From Xenorhabdus ishibashii (lineage in GTDB: Bacteria > Pseudomonadota > Gammaproteobacteria > Enterobacterales > Enterobacteriaceae), in assembly GCF_002632755.1 (NCBI RefSeq), contig NZ_NJAK01000001.1, forward strand, positions 1,054,001-1,118,000: a stretch of DNA of 64,000 nt, in the 5' to 3' direction. The position numbers and the translations under genes were made by a program. Numbering within the stretch: position 1 is the stretch's first letter; every line of letters starts with the position of its first letter. The notes below the pieces were generated by a model, which was not told the origin of the DNA, searched no databases, and saw only the letters and a program-made list of their open reading frames with translations. Below are positions 17,987 through 25,438 of this stretch, piece after piece.

Positions 17987-18306
17987 TATTTATCCCCCAA
18001 GCGTTTATTAATGGCACGAACAGCAAACTCACGCAGCTTCTCAACACCAATAAACCCAATGGCACCCCCGATAGCCGGTGCAAAATTGGCAGGAATGCCG
18101 AACATCTCCAATCCACTGGATACACTCCATGACAGCGCACCACACAGTAGTGCCTCGACCCAGCGGTTCTTTCGTTCCACGCCGTCATAAATCAGGCGCC
18201 CGTAACAAATTAATGCCGCCAAAACAGAGCCGGATATTTGCGGCCATGAGTTTTTCAGGCCGTTTAATATGTCAGCCCATAAATCAGGATTTTCTTTCAT
18301 CTTCAT
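17986..18306 (-). CDS. Phage holin, lambda S family
   Basis: This 106-residue inner-membrane protein has three hydrophobic segments (about 24-40, 50-70 and 76-96) and a basic tail (RAINKRLGDK), matching the lambda-type holin family. Holins form membrane lesions that release endolysin and set lysis time. The start MKMKENPD has two Met codons two codons apart, as in lambda S (MKMPEK), where the two starts yield antiholin and holin. A GGGGTGG ribosome-binding site is just upstream. It is the first gene of the lysis operon. Confidence 0.82.
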   Translation of the reverse strand: MKMKENPDLWADILNGLKNSWPQISGSVLAALICYGRLIYDGVERKNRWVEALLCGALSWSVSSGLEMFGIPANFAPAIGGAIGFIGVEKLREFAVRAINKRLGDK

Positions 18307-18406
18307 ATTCCACCCCATCTGAACAATGGGCGTCCGTGGGGTGAACGATGGTTACCCCTGTGAGTCGGTTAAAAGTAATGGGTTGATAGTTAAGGTAAGC
18401 TGTTAG

Positions 18407-18446
18407 ATCAGCCAAAAATCAACCAATCAATAGAGGGATGGCTGAT
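18407..18446 (+). repeat. Inverted repeat upstream of the 18468 gene
   Basis: ATCAGCCA (18407-18414) and TGGCTGAT (18439-18446) are perfect 8-bp arms around a 24-nt loop, ending 21 nt before the ATG of the plus-strand gene and downstream of a possible TTGATA. It could be an operator or leader hairpin. Confidence 0.4.
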
Positions 18447-18467
18447 TACCTCTAAAAAGGAAAAAAT

Positions 18468-18689
18468 ATGATTGTCATTGGCGGGCATAGAATGTCACCA
18501 GAACAAAATTTTCTTTATGACAAGTCCCAATTAAGCTATGAATTAACTGTTGCAATAATTGAGTTTCTTATCTCAGAATCCGCTAATCCAGAAGAGACAA
18601 AGAAGAAGTTAGAAAAGATGGTATTAAAACACGTCTCAAGTCACGCAAGGGGACATGCTGGCAAGGACTTAATCAACCTTCTGAAATAG
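18468..18689 (+). CDS. Small unknown plus-strand gene
   Basis: The 73-residue product (MIVIGGHRMSPEQNFLYDKS) is preceded by AAAAGGAAAA at good spacing. It runs against the surrounding prophage genes. The predicted protein is helical with a Lys/Glu-rich centre (NPEETKKKLEKMVLKH) and a His/Gly end. No domain is recognised; a regulator or toxin/antitoxin-like role cannot be judged from sequence alone. Confidence 0.55.
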   Translation: MIVIGGHRMSPEQNFLYDKSQLSYELTVAIIEFLISESANPEETKKKLEKMVLKHVSSHARGHAGKDLINLLK

Positions 18690-18693
18690 CAAA

Positions 18694-19008
18694 TCAAGGT
18701 GCAAGTGATTGCACCTTATTAATATGACTCACAAATTCTAACGACTTACTTTTAGCCCACTCTGTTGCTCTGAGTTCAAAATCTGAAAACGTCGATCTTT
18801 CATTATAGTCTTCGACATAAAATAATTTTACATGAGGCGTTTCATGAAAAAGGACTTCATCTTCTTTTTGCAGGCAAACATAAACATCAGCTTCTAGTGT
18901 TGCCACTCGTTTAGAAGAAAAAGACAATATGCTTTGCTGTTTCATGCCATCATTGTTTTTAAATTCCAATCTCGAATTCACTTTAGGAAAATTTACTATA
19001 ATCTTCAT
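18694..19008 (-). CDS. Unknown gene downstream of the methyltransferase
   Basis: A 104-residue protein (MKIIVNFPKVNSRLEF) begins 42 nt after the methyltransferase stop, with GAGG placed well for this ATG; an adjacent upstream ATG is closer than optimal. Predicted to be a soluble alpha/beta protein; no domain recognised. Its last codons form a hairpin that probably terminates the opposing gene. Confidence 0.6.
   Translation of the reverse strand: MKIIVNFPKVNSRLEFKNNDGMKQQSILSFSSKRVATLEADVYVCLQKEDEVLFHETPHVKLFYVEDYNERSTFSDFELRATEWAKSKSLEFVSHINKVQSLAP
18696..18717 (+). terminator. Hairpin terminating the plus-strand gene
   Basis: A perfect 9-bp stem (AAGGTGCAA / TTGCACCTT, 4-nt loop) starts 7 nt after the plus-strand stop codon at 18689 and is followed by ATTAATAT. 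It lies within the 3' end of the convergent minus-strand gene. Confidence 0.6.
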
Positions 19009-19050
19009 CATTCACCTCGCTAGTGAGTTAATAGGGGTAAGATTGGAGTG

Positions 19051-20763
19051 TTAAGCTTGATCAAGCTTAAATACCTTAAACCCACCCATTTGAGATTCAG
19101 CTTTGTATTTTTCAATACTTATTCTCATTCTTTGCTTTCCCAATTCTGTTAAGTTAAGTGGCTTACCCGATTCATTTAAGTAATCCATAGACGCTTTTAT
19201 TTGCTTTTTCATCTCAGTACTGGCTAATTTGTAAGTGTCCTCTAAATTTTCGGGCAACTGAACCAGTATGTAATTTAATTTAATATTTTTATTTTTACTC
19301 ACTATCATTGCCGCTTCGCCCGTCGTTGCTGAACCCGCGAAGAAGTCTAAAACGATATCGCCATCATTAAGGGATTTTAAAGAGCCAATCAGTTCAGTTA
19401 CGAGCTTTAATGGCTTTTTCCCATTTTTGAAAGGTACACCACCTTCGTTATTAAGCCCTGTAGTTTTAATGTGAGACCAAAGATCGCCAGGATGAACAAA
19501 CAGGTTATCAGAGGCAAATATTAATTGCAGTCTGGGGTTTTGGCTGGTTTCTGGATATGTTCCGCGTACAAGATACACTAACCCCTGAGCTGACTTAACA
19601 GAGAAAACGCCACTTACTTTCTTGTTCTTCTTCTTCTTTTCTTCGCTTAGTTTGTAAACACTACTGGATTTGACGCACTGACATATTCGCCAGCTATTAT
19701 CGAAAAGCCATTCATTCTTTTTGGAAACGGGTCCTTTATATACTTCGGACAAAGACCTTAAGGTTACCCCTGATAAAATTTCATCTAATTTTTTTAACTG
19801 CTCGTCACTAAGATACGCCGAATCTTTTATCGCGTCGTAAAAGTCCCTATTCTCCCTGCTAAAATTATCCAAATATATATTATACTCCGAGTCCCACCCA
19901 GACTTCTTTATGGGGGTGAATTCAATATTATTGATACCACTCGGTTTTATAGCAATGATATATTCTTTTAATTTTGGAATAGTACCTTGCTTTTTGACGC
20001 TGGCCATTTTGAGGCCGCTGGCTTCACTCATTTTAATGACAATAACTTTAATGGCGTCGTATCCAAATATTTCTTCGCAAACCTTCACTAAATTAAAGAC
20101 TTCATTATCATCTATAGAGATATATATCATTCCTTCTGGGTGAAGTAAGTTTTTAGCAACGAGCAACCGCGGAAACATCATATTCAGCCAATTTGTATGA
20201 CGCCGACCCGATGTATCACTGAACCGGTCTTTATAGATAAAATCCTTGCCCGTATTGTAAGGCGGGTCGATATAAATCATCTTTATTTTTTTGTGATAAG
20301 ACTTTTGCAATATCTTAAGCACTTCAAGATTGTCACCTTCAATAAACAGGTTCTCTGTGGTATCCCAATTCACACTCTCTTCTTTACAAGGGCACAAAGT
20401 GCCTGTTGGTGGCATTTGGGCTATTTGACGTGCGCGAGCCTTACCCTGCCAAGTGAAGTTATAGCATTCTTCAATTGCCATCAACGAGTTCCCTGTAATG
20501 AATAGGTTGCCCTCAGAATCGAGGGCGGTAGATACGCAGCGCGTATTGATAACAGGCCGTGCCTGTATGATTTCAGATGCTAAATTGTGATCCTGCCAAT
20601 ATGAGCGTTTGCGATCGGCTGGAATAGGTAAATCCGCAACGCACCCAACACTTTCTCGGTAGTTGGCGACCAAAAAACAAAAAGCCACGCCATGCGCAGC
20701 CTTGAATTTGAACCGCTCGGAATTCCTAACTATTTGAATTTGTTCCGATGCCGGAATTCCCAT
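19051..20763 (-). CDS. Orphan type III-like adenine DNA methyltransferase with foreign N-terminus
   Basis: The 570-residue protein is a beta-class N6-adenine methyltransferase of the type III Mod kind. Catalytic motif IV DPPY is at 166-169, before the AdoMet-binding FxG motif VLDFFAGS (471-478), with a variable target-recognition region between. PCKEESVNWDTTENL and IEGDNLEVLK (about 125-150) are classical Mod sequence. Residues 1 to about 120 (GVAFCFLVANYRES, LASEIIQARPVINT) do not look like Mod; they resemble phage Icd/Ash-type leader proteins, so the gene appears fused at its 5' end. No Res (helicase/nuclease) gene is nearby, so no restriction is expected from this locus. It lies behind a promoter, a structured RNA and a terminator. 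Activity may still be intact. Confidence 0.85.
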   Translation of the reverse strand: MGIPASEQIQIVRNSERFKFKAAHGVAFCFLVANYRESVGCVADLPIPADRKRSYWQDHNLASEIIQARPVINTRCVSTALDSEGNLFITGNSLMAIEECYNFTWQGKARARQIAQMPPTGTLCPCKEESVNWDTTENLFIEGDNLEVLKILQKSYHKKIKMIYIDPPYNTGKDFIYKDRFSDTSGRRHTNWLNMMFPRLLVAKNLLHPEGMIYISIDDNEVFNLVKVCEEIFGYDAIKVIVIKMSEASGLKMASVKKQGTIPKLKEYIIAIKPSGINNIEFTPIKKSGWDSEYNIYLDNFSRENRDFYDAIKDSAYLSDEQLKKLDEILSGVTLRSLSEVYKGPVSKKNEWLFDNSWRICQCVKSSSVYKLSEEKKKKNKKVSGVFSVKSAQGLVYLVRGTYPETSQNPRLQLIFASDNLFVHPGDLWSHIKTTGLNNEGGVPFKNGKKPLKLVTELIGSLKSLNDGDIVLDFFAGSATTGEAAMIVSKNKNIKLNYILVQLPENLEDTYKLASTEMKKQIKASMDYLNESGKPLNLTELGKQRMRISIEKYKAESQMGGFKVFKLDQA

Positions 20764-20775
20764 ATCGGGATTTTG

Positions 20776-20800
20776 AACTACCGAGGATTCTTAGGTAGTT
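20776..20800 (-). repeat. Inverted repeat just upstream of the methyltransferase
   Basis: AACTACC (20776-20782) and GGTAGTT (20794-20800) flank 11 nt, 13 nt before the methyltransferase ATG. Two copies of the palindrome GGAATTCC follow within the start of the gene (20719-20726, 20753-20760). Such repeats are candidate pairing targets for the upstream RNA. Confidence 0.45.
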
Positions 20801-20822
20801 GGATTTACTACGGGTAGATAGC

Positions 20823-20846
20823 AAAAAACCCCGCGAGTGCGAGGTT
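20823..20846 (-). terminator. Intrinsic terminator between RNA leader and methyltransferase
   Basis: On the minus strand AAACCTCGC ACTC GCGGGGTTT (9 bp, one G-T) runs directly into TTTTTT. It lies about 60 nt before the methyltransferase ATG and about 140 nt after the promoter start point, so most transcripts should end here. Confidence 0.85.
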
Positions 20847-20983
20847 TGGAATTTATTCCGACCTCTCAGCCGGAGTGGTTGGAGTCCCAGACCTAAGTCG
20901 AAGTAACCAACTGGGCGGAATCGATAACAAGCGCCGCCCCGATTTGCCTTGTTACCCGCTCTTTCGCTTCTTGCTCCGAGCAT
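20823..20983 (-). ncRNA. Candidate C4/CI-type phage antisense immunity RNA
   Basis: A strong promoter, a GC-rich highly structured stretch of about 140-160 nt without a credible ORF, and an intrinsic terminator define a short RNA. Visible pairings include GTTGG/CCAAC around 20866-20900 and GGAATAAATTCC near 20850. This arrangement, a short RNA ended by a terminator just before an Icd/Ash-like reading frame, is that of the c4 RNA of phage P1/P7 and the CI RNA of P4, which pair with the downstream leader to stop its expression. No sequence search was possible; the class is inferred. Confidence 0.5.
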
Positions 20984-20989
20984 ACCTAA

Positions 20990-21017
20990 AATATACACTC
21001 CCATAACTTTTTTTCAA
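20990..21017 (-). promoter_or_regulatory. Sigma-70 promoter for the RNA/methyltransferase unit
   Basis: TTGAAA (21012-21017) and TATATT (20990-20995) are spaced by 16 bp on the minus strand. The -35 overlaps the last codons of the DUF1133 gene. Predicted start near 20983. Confidence 0.7.
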
Positions 21018-21589
21018 GTTATTTCAGAAATATTTATTGTTTCTATTCCTTTTTGTGAGCGCTCTCGCACTATTTCATCCTGCAACACCATATAAACTTT
21101 GGCATGAAATAAACTAATACACCATTTCACCCGATCAATACATTGTTTGATGGTCAACCACGGAGCAATGTCACTCTGCATATAATTTGCGAGAGTTTGC
21201 ACGGTGTTTCTGCGAAGATAATAATCAGTGGCGAGGACATATACAGGGTTGGACTTACTAAAAGCTTTTAAGATAGCCTGCTCTACAAAATCAGCTTCAT
21301 CTACATCGTTGGCGCGTTGAAACATGTCGCTGAGTGATTGCTTGGGAAATAAAATCATGTGGGCTTTTTTCAGTAATTCCTCCCCTCTATATCCGGCAGT
21401 TCTTAGGCTATCGAATACATCCATAAACTTCTCTTGCTGCTCTCCTGACCACCCACTTACAAATCGCCATATTCCATCGCAGCCACCACCGCCATATCTT
21501 CCAGAATAGGCTGAGCCACCCATTTCATCAGCCCATAGTGATAAGATTGCTTTGACCCATCGCTCCTGTGCTGGCGTTAATCTGCGCAC
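21014..21589 (-). CDS. DUF1133 family, Q-like late-gene antiterminator (GTG start)
   Basis: The 191-residue protein (VRRLTPAQERWVKAILSLW) resembles DUF1133 proteins that occupy the position of antiterminator Q in lambdoid phages, upstream of the lysis genes. Helical N-terminal part, GGGG-rich loop (SGRYGGGGCDGIW) and GYRGEELLKKAHMI are family-like. The GTG at 21589 is the first plausible start; the frame stays open to about 21650 without ATG. A strong GGAGGG precedes an ATG that opens a 7-codon mini-ORF ending 5 nt before the GTG, so re-initiation is possible. It probably drives late transcription into the holin operon. Confidence 0.65.
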   Translation of the reverse strand: MRRLTPAQERWVKAILSLWADEMGGSAYSGRYGGGGCDGIWRFVSGWSGEQQEKFMDVFDSLRTAGYRGEELLKKAHMILFPKQSLSDMFQRANDVDEADFVEQAILKAFSKSNPVYVLATDYYLRRNTVQTLANYMQSDIAPWLTIKQCIDRVKWCISLFHAKVYMVLQDEIVRERSQKGIETINISEIT

Positions 21590-21822
21590 TTTGCCTAGGT
21601 ATGATTTCCTTGGCGCATTGGCTACCCTCCGGTTCCATTCCTGAATAAATTATTAATTCGACCATTATTTAATCACCACACAAGGCGCGATGTAGCTAAT
21701 TCTGGCGGGTTTTAATTTAAACCAACCCAACGTTACCACTTATGGCATTTAATCGCCCCTGTGTTAATCTCAGGAGCAAATAACGGCATTCACAAATGTG
21801 ATAGTGGCTGTGATTTGGCATT

Positions 21823-22302
21823 TCATTTATTAAATCCCCTTAACCAACCAATAATGTGATAATTCTCATCGTCGGATAAACCATTTTTATATTTCTCTCT
21901 GGTTTTTCTGTGATAGTGCATTTGGATAATGGCAAAAAGCCAGAAGCATGTGGGATACAAGGTGATAAGTAATAAGAACGTTATTAGCTTTACTATAAAT
22001 TCAGGTAACTGCCTAATCTCACAATCTAAAAAATCATCTACTCCATCTCTGCTGAGTACGTATTTTATTGACCTTAAAATGCGATTTAATTGAGAACAAA
22101 TTACATCCCCAAGCGTGTAATCATACCCAGCCATTAACCAAGGAGAATTTATGTAAACCAAAGCGGATAGACCGCAGGCCAAATAGAGCCACCACGGTAA
22201 GGCAGCAAGAAAGCCAAACTTGCACCGGTTATCAGCGGCAAAGATGCGACAGGAACTCAAGGGCATGAGCGCGACCACTGCGAGAGTGTGGTAACTGACC
22301 AT
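21823..22302 (-). CDS. Unknown membrane protein
   Basis: The 159-residue frame predicts two or three membrane segments (about 30-55 and 105-130) with a loop containing DGVDDFLDC and a charged C-terminal tail (HYHRKTREKYKNG). No ribosome-binding site is visible before the ATG at 22302, which lies in a palindrome; an internal start is possible. No family is recognised. Upstream it faces the plus-strand gene at 22353. Confidence 0.5.
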   Translation of the reverse strand: MVSYHTLAVVALMPLSSCRIFAADNRCKFGFLAALPWWLYLACGLSALVYINSPWLMAGYDYTLGDVICSQLNRILRSIKYVLSRDGVDDFLDCEIRQLPEFIVKLITFLLLITLYPTCFWLFAIIQMHYHRKTREKYKNGLSDDENYHIIGWLRGFNK

Positions 22303-22328
22303 AGATCATTCACTGAGTGATCTATGGT
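22298..22328. repeat. Nested palindrome between divergent genes
   Basis: ACCATAGATCA (22298-22308) and TGATCTATGGT (22318-22328) form a perfect 11-bp inverted repeat; its spacer is part of a second palindrome, TCACTGAGTGA (22310-22320). It covers the start codon of the minus-strand gene and lies 24 nt before the plus-strand ATG, a typical operator position for a divergent pair. Confidence 0.6.
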
Positions 22329-22352
22329 GAGCTAATTACAGGGGAAATTTCT

Positions 22353-22604
22353 ATGAACGAGAAAGATTACTGGCTGGAAAATACTCTCGACAATTTCTTT
22401 TTTCAGTCTCGGCAAAAACAATGCGAGAATTTCCGAAATAATCGCCAACCCAAACAACGCATGACCAAGCAGGAACGCGACACTGTTAACGCATTAACCA
22501 GTTTCATTACGACAGTAAATAGCGTTCCATCGAAAAAGTCAGTTTCAACCAAAACCAAGTCCCGCCGTAGATTGGAGTCAGGCGGGTTGACGGTGAGGGG
22601 GTGA
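22353..22604 (+). CDS. Small basic protein of unknown function
   Basis: The 83-residue product (MNEKDYWLENTLDNFFFQSR) starts at an ATG preceded by AGGGGAAA; an earlier in-frame ATG lies in the palindrome and was not used. It is Gln/Arg-rich in the centre (NNRQPKQRMTKQERDT) and ends in a very basic Lys/Arg stretch, suggesting nucleic-acid binding. Its 3' end overlaps the convergent gene by 27 nt. Confidence 0.5.
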   Translation: MNEKDYWLENTLDNFFFQSRQKQCENFRNNRQPKQRMTKQERDTVNALTSFITTVNSVPSKKSVSTKTKSRRRLESGGLTVRG

Positions 22605-22850
22605 GATTTTCTTTCTCAGATATTTAATCAGCATTGATGGAATATAAACTATAGCCGCGCTTATAAGGTACATCGTAACGAAATAAGCAAAGGTTTCTGG
22701 CGAAACACTAGGATAGTGCTCGCGTAGCCATAATTCGAGTGGCTCAGGACGAAACGCTATTAACAGGATGTAACCCAAAAAAGCAAAGTTCGATTTGTTA
22801 GCTTGCTTACCCAACCAACCAACAACCTTTTTCCATTTATTTCTATCCAT
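22578..22850 (-). CDS. Small two-helix membrane protein
   Basis: The 90-residue protein has a basic start (MDRNKWKKVVGWLGKQ), two hydrophobic segments (about 22-36 and 56-76) and a basic end (LRKKISPPHR). It follows the nuclease gene by 33 nt on the same strand and may be co-transcribed. No family is recognised. The ribosome-binding site is weak. Confidence 0.5.
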   Translation of the reverse strand: MDRNKWKKVVGWLGKQANKSNFAFLGYILLIAFRPEPLELWLREHYPSVSPETFAYFVTMYLISAAIVYIPSMLIKYLRKKISPPHRQPA

Positions 22851-22883
22851 AGATTAAATTTTATTCTCATTATTGTAGGGAAT

Positions 22884-23837
22884 TTATTCTAACCGATTTC
22901 TGCGCGTTGGGGAATTCGAGGAACCACTACCGCCTGATGTGGTTAAACATAGCTGAGTACGATACTTTTTGTATTTATCTTCAGTTCCTTTAATTTCTTC
23001 ATATTTTTTCAGTAACTGAAACGAACAAGTTTTATTATTTCGAAGATAGCTAAAACCAGACTCATCAATTAATTGATGCTCCTCAAGTGCTTTAACTGTA
23101 TAAAAACCAATGTCTGACTTACGGAATCCTTGCTGGTAAGGTATTCCATTAACATACAGATTAAGTGATGAGTGATCTTTTTCATTGCTAGCAACTCTCT
23201 TTTCACGCTTTTTATGACGTACCTCTATCTGGTAATCCATCGCTTCGGGAAGAGGAACAATTTGCTCAATATTTAATAAAAGTTTTCCATTTACTCGAAA
23301 AGGCTGAAGACGAACACAAGTTATATCCATACCTATATCATTCATCCACAAAACTGATGTTGTAATCTCTTTAGAAAAGCTAGAAGCAGCTAAAACGATA
23401 CGCGTTTCTTTAGCAAAATCACTATGCTGTGGAGAGTCCCATGCCAGAAAATCCAACAGCGAACTTTCAGCATCAATATCTTGCCCTGTTTGACTCAAAA
23501 ATTCCCTGTAAGCACTAACAGCCTGTTCCCACGTTAGATTCGAAACCATAGCAGCGTACCGGATCGCCTGAAGTTCCATATGACCACCATCGTCATCCCG
23601 TTTAAGCTCGATAACGACGAGATTGGCAGACTTATCGATACCAAGTAAATCAAGACGGCGATTAGAGCCAACAAAGTGACTATATTCTTCAGCAATCACT
23701 AATGTATCTGGGCTGATGGCTTCAATTTGTGATTTTAAAAAGCGCTGAATGTCTTGTCGTTCTTTCAGCTTTTCTGCTTCAAATGAAGTCATTTCAACTT
23801 TTATTAACGAATCCTGTGCTAACTCATATATTGCCAT
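22884..23837 (-). CDS. PD-(D/E)XK nuclease-like protein
   Basis: Near residues 55-90 the protein has the nuclease core RRLDLLGID, then VVIELKR, giving D and E-x-K catalytic residues, followed by GGHMELQAIRYAAMVS. I know this as a widespread family of predicted restriction-like endonucleases beginning MxIYEL..DSLIK. The ATG at 23837 was chosen because family members start at this MAIYELAQDS; an ATG 15 codons upstream gives an extension. The length is 317 residues. The C-terminal part is basic and variable and may bind DNA. It follows the DUF1266 gene by 74 nt on the same strand. A role in DNA defence or repair is plausible but unproven. Confidence 0.72.
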   Translation of the reverse strand: MAIYELAQDSLIKVEMTSFEAEKLKERQDIQRFLKSQIEAISPDTLVIAEEYSHFVGSNRRLDLLGIDKSANLVVIELKRDDDGGHMELQAIRYAAMVSNLTWEQAVSAYREFLSQTGQDIDAESSLLDFLAWDSPQHSDFAKETRIVLAASSFSKEITTSVLWMNDIGMDITCVRLQPFRVNGKLLLNIEQIVPLPEAMDYQIEVRHKKREKRVASNEKDHSSLNLYVNGIPYQQGFRKSDIGFYTVKALEEHQLIDESGFSYLRNNKTCSFQLLKKYEEIKGTEDKYKKYRTQLCLTTSGGSGSSNSPTRRNRLE

Positions 23838-23911
23838 GTTTGTACTTACACTATATTTCTTGTTATTGTTCCTTTGTGCCATATAGTATACATAACTATC
23901 CCTACAGGCTA

Positions 23912-25066
23912 TTAATGCAAGACACGAATTTCAATATGGTTATTATCCTCATCCATTACTTCATCGTCGTCGAGTGAACCTTCCATTTGTTGATCGCGCA
24001 ATATGGAATTTACAACATCAGCAAAACCATCTTTCATATATTGCTCCATAAAAATACCTTTCGGGTTTGGCCAAGGTAATTTAGCCATCGGCCAGTCACA
24101 ATACTCTTTGTAAAACAAAAATTCTTTCAGGCGCCCTTTTACTTTGTCAAAATCCCGACTCCAGTAAGCATTACCTAACCGATAATTCGTGTAGAATTCA
24201 TCAAAGCTGCCAAAAATTTCATAAACATAATCGGCTGTTTTGAGTATATTTTTCCACGCCGTTGCTTCACTAATATAGCCCGCAGCAAAACAATTTCGGC
24301 TGAGTACAATCGCCCGCCAAAGATCAAACCCCCAAAGTAAGGCGGGAGGGCGTCCATTAATTGAACGAGAACATTGCTGTACATATTCCTCTGGCTCTTC
24401 AATTAAACTGCCAAGTACCTTAAACATGTCCCCATCGGTAAAAACTGCATCAACCGCAAAACGCTCTGAGTGCATTCCCGCCCATAAATTATGCAATATT
24501 TTCCAATAATCTTTTTCATCAAGTATTCCCCAATCTTTATAGATCCGAGATTGGTGAGGTTCTGCATCTGATAAAGGTAAGATACGATATTGGTAATTAT
24601 CGTGGGAAACACGGCTTTTTAAAGGGTAATGCTCTAATGTTTCTATCCAAAAACCATCGTAATAACAACTAATTATATGCAATCGCAATGCCTGACGCTT
24701 TTCTTCCGGCAAAACAGAACACTTTGCCTGTAAGTAATAACGTTTCTGTTCGGTAATCGGGAGATTTTTGATGCGTTGGAAACTATAAATAGAGAAATAT
24801 ATCCCAAGTAAGCTCAAGCCAATTAAGCTAGCCCAAAGTATATATCCCTTTGAAGGTACGTTATTAACATCAAAGATCAGTATCGTTACTCCGACAGATA
24901 ATACACTCAGAAAAAGTGTTGCAATCCAAAGAACACCTAAACCCACTACCTGAATAGGTTTGAGAAATGTCACCCTTTTTCTTTCCTTAAGGATATTTTT
25001 GATTATCCGAAAGCCATTAACAGGAAATCTTCTATTATTCGGGTGGTTTTGCAATAATTCTTTCAT
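23912..25066 (-). CDS. Membrane protein with DUF1266 domain
   Basis: The 384-residue protein has two transmembrane helices (about 38-62 and 70-90) and a large cytoplasmic C-terminal DUF1266 domain. The domain is recognised by KDWGILDEKDYWKIL, the WGFDLWRAIVLSR helix, AGYISEATAWKNIL and GNAYWSRDF, as in E. coli YbeR/YbeU. Function of DUF1266 is unknown. The ATG at 25066 is preceded by GGATT; a start 37 codons upstream adds an unlikely leader. It is the first gene of a possible three-gene unit with the nuclease and the small membrane protein. Confidence 0.75.
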   Translation of the reverse strand: MKELLQNHPNNRRFPVNGFRIIKNILKERKRVTFLKPIQVVGLGVLWIATLFLSVLSVGVTILIFDVNNVPSKGYILWASLIGLSLLGIYFSIYSFQRIKNLPITEQKRYYLQAKCSVLPEEKRQALRLHIISCYYDGFWIETLEHYPLKSRVSHDNYQYRILPLSDAEPHQSRIYKDWGILDEKDYWKILHNLWAGMHSERFAVDAVFTDGDMFKVLGSLIEEPEEYVQQCSRSINGRPPALLWGFDLWRAIVLSRNCFAAGYISEATAWKNILKTADYVYEIFGSFDEFYTNYRLGNAYWSRDFDKVKGRLKEFLFYKEYCDWPMAKLPWPNPKGIFMEQYMKDGFADVVNSILRDQQMEGSLDDDEVMDEDNNHIEIRVLH

Positions 25067-25438
25067 TTTTAATCCATTAATTAAATAAGATGTATTTAGA
25101 ATATTTAAAATACCATTTCCGTTGTTAATTATGAATAAACTATATTTAACTACATGTAGTTTCAATCCAAGAAACATAATTATTCAAATCAATCAACTTG
25201 ATCTCGCAGATATTATCCAATATTTTCAACTTTATTTTCTCCGTTTTTTAGCCCATTTTATTGTTCTTATCCACGGATTAACTTTATTTTCAAGTATCTC
25301 ATCATGACAAGATAACCACTCTTTTTCACGGGTATATTACACATCAGACGAGAACTGAACATCATATCGATACCACTCTCAGGTTAAAAAACATGATAAC
25401 ATTAAAGTCATTAGCATCGTGTAGGTGTGAGAGGTGTA

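Noticed and set aside
20726..21004. Minus-strand frame of 92 codons over the RNA leader
   Set aside because: Its start lies upstream of the predicted transcription start, it crosses the terminator and overlaps the methyltransferase in another frame.
13499..25400. CRISPR array, integrase or attachment repeats flanking the prophage remnant
   Set aside because: No regularly spaced repeats, no integrase and no convincing direct repeats at either end were seen; the boundaries remain undefined.
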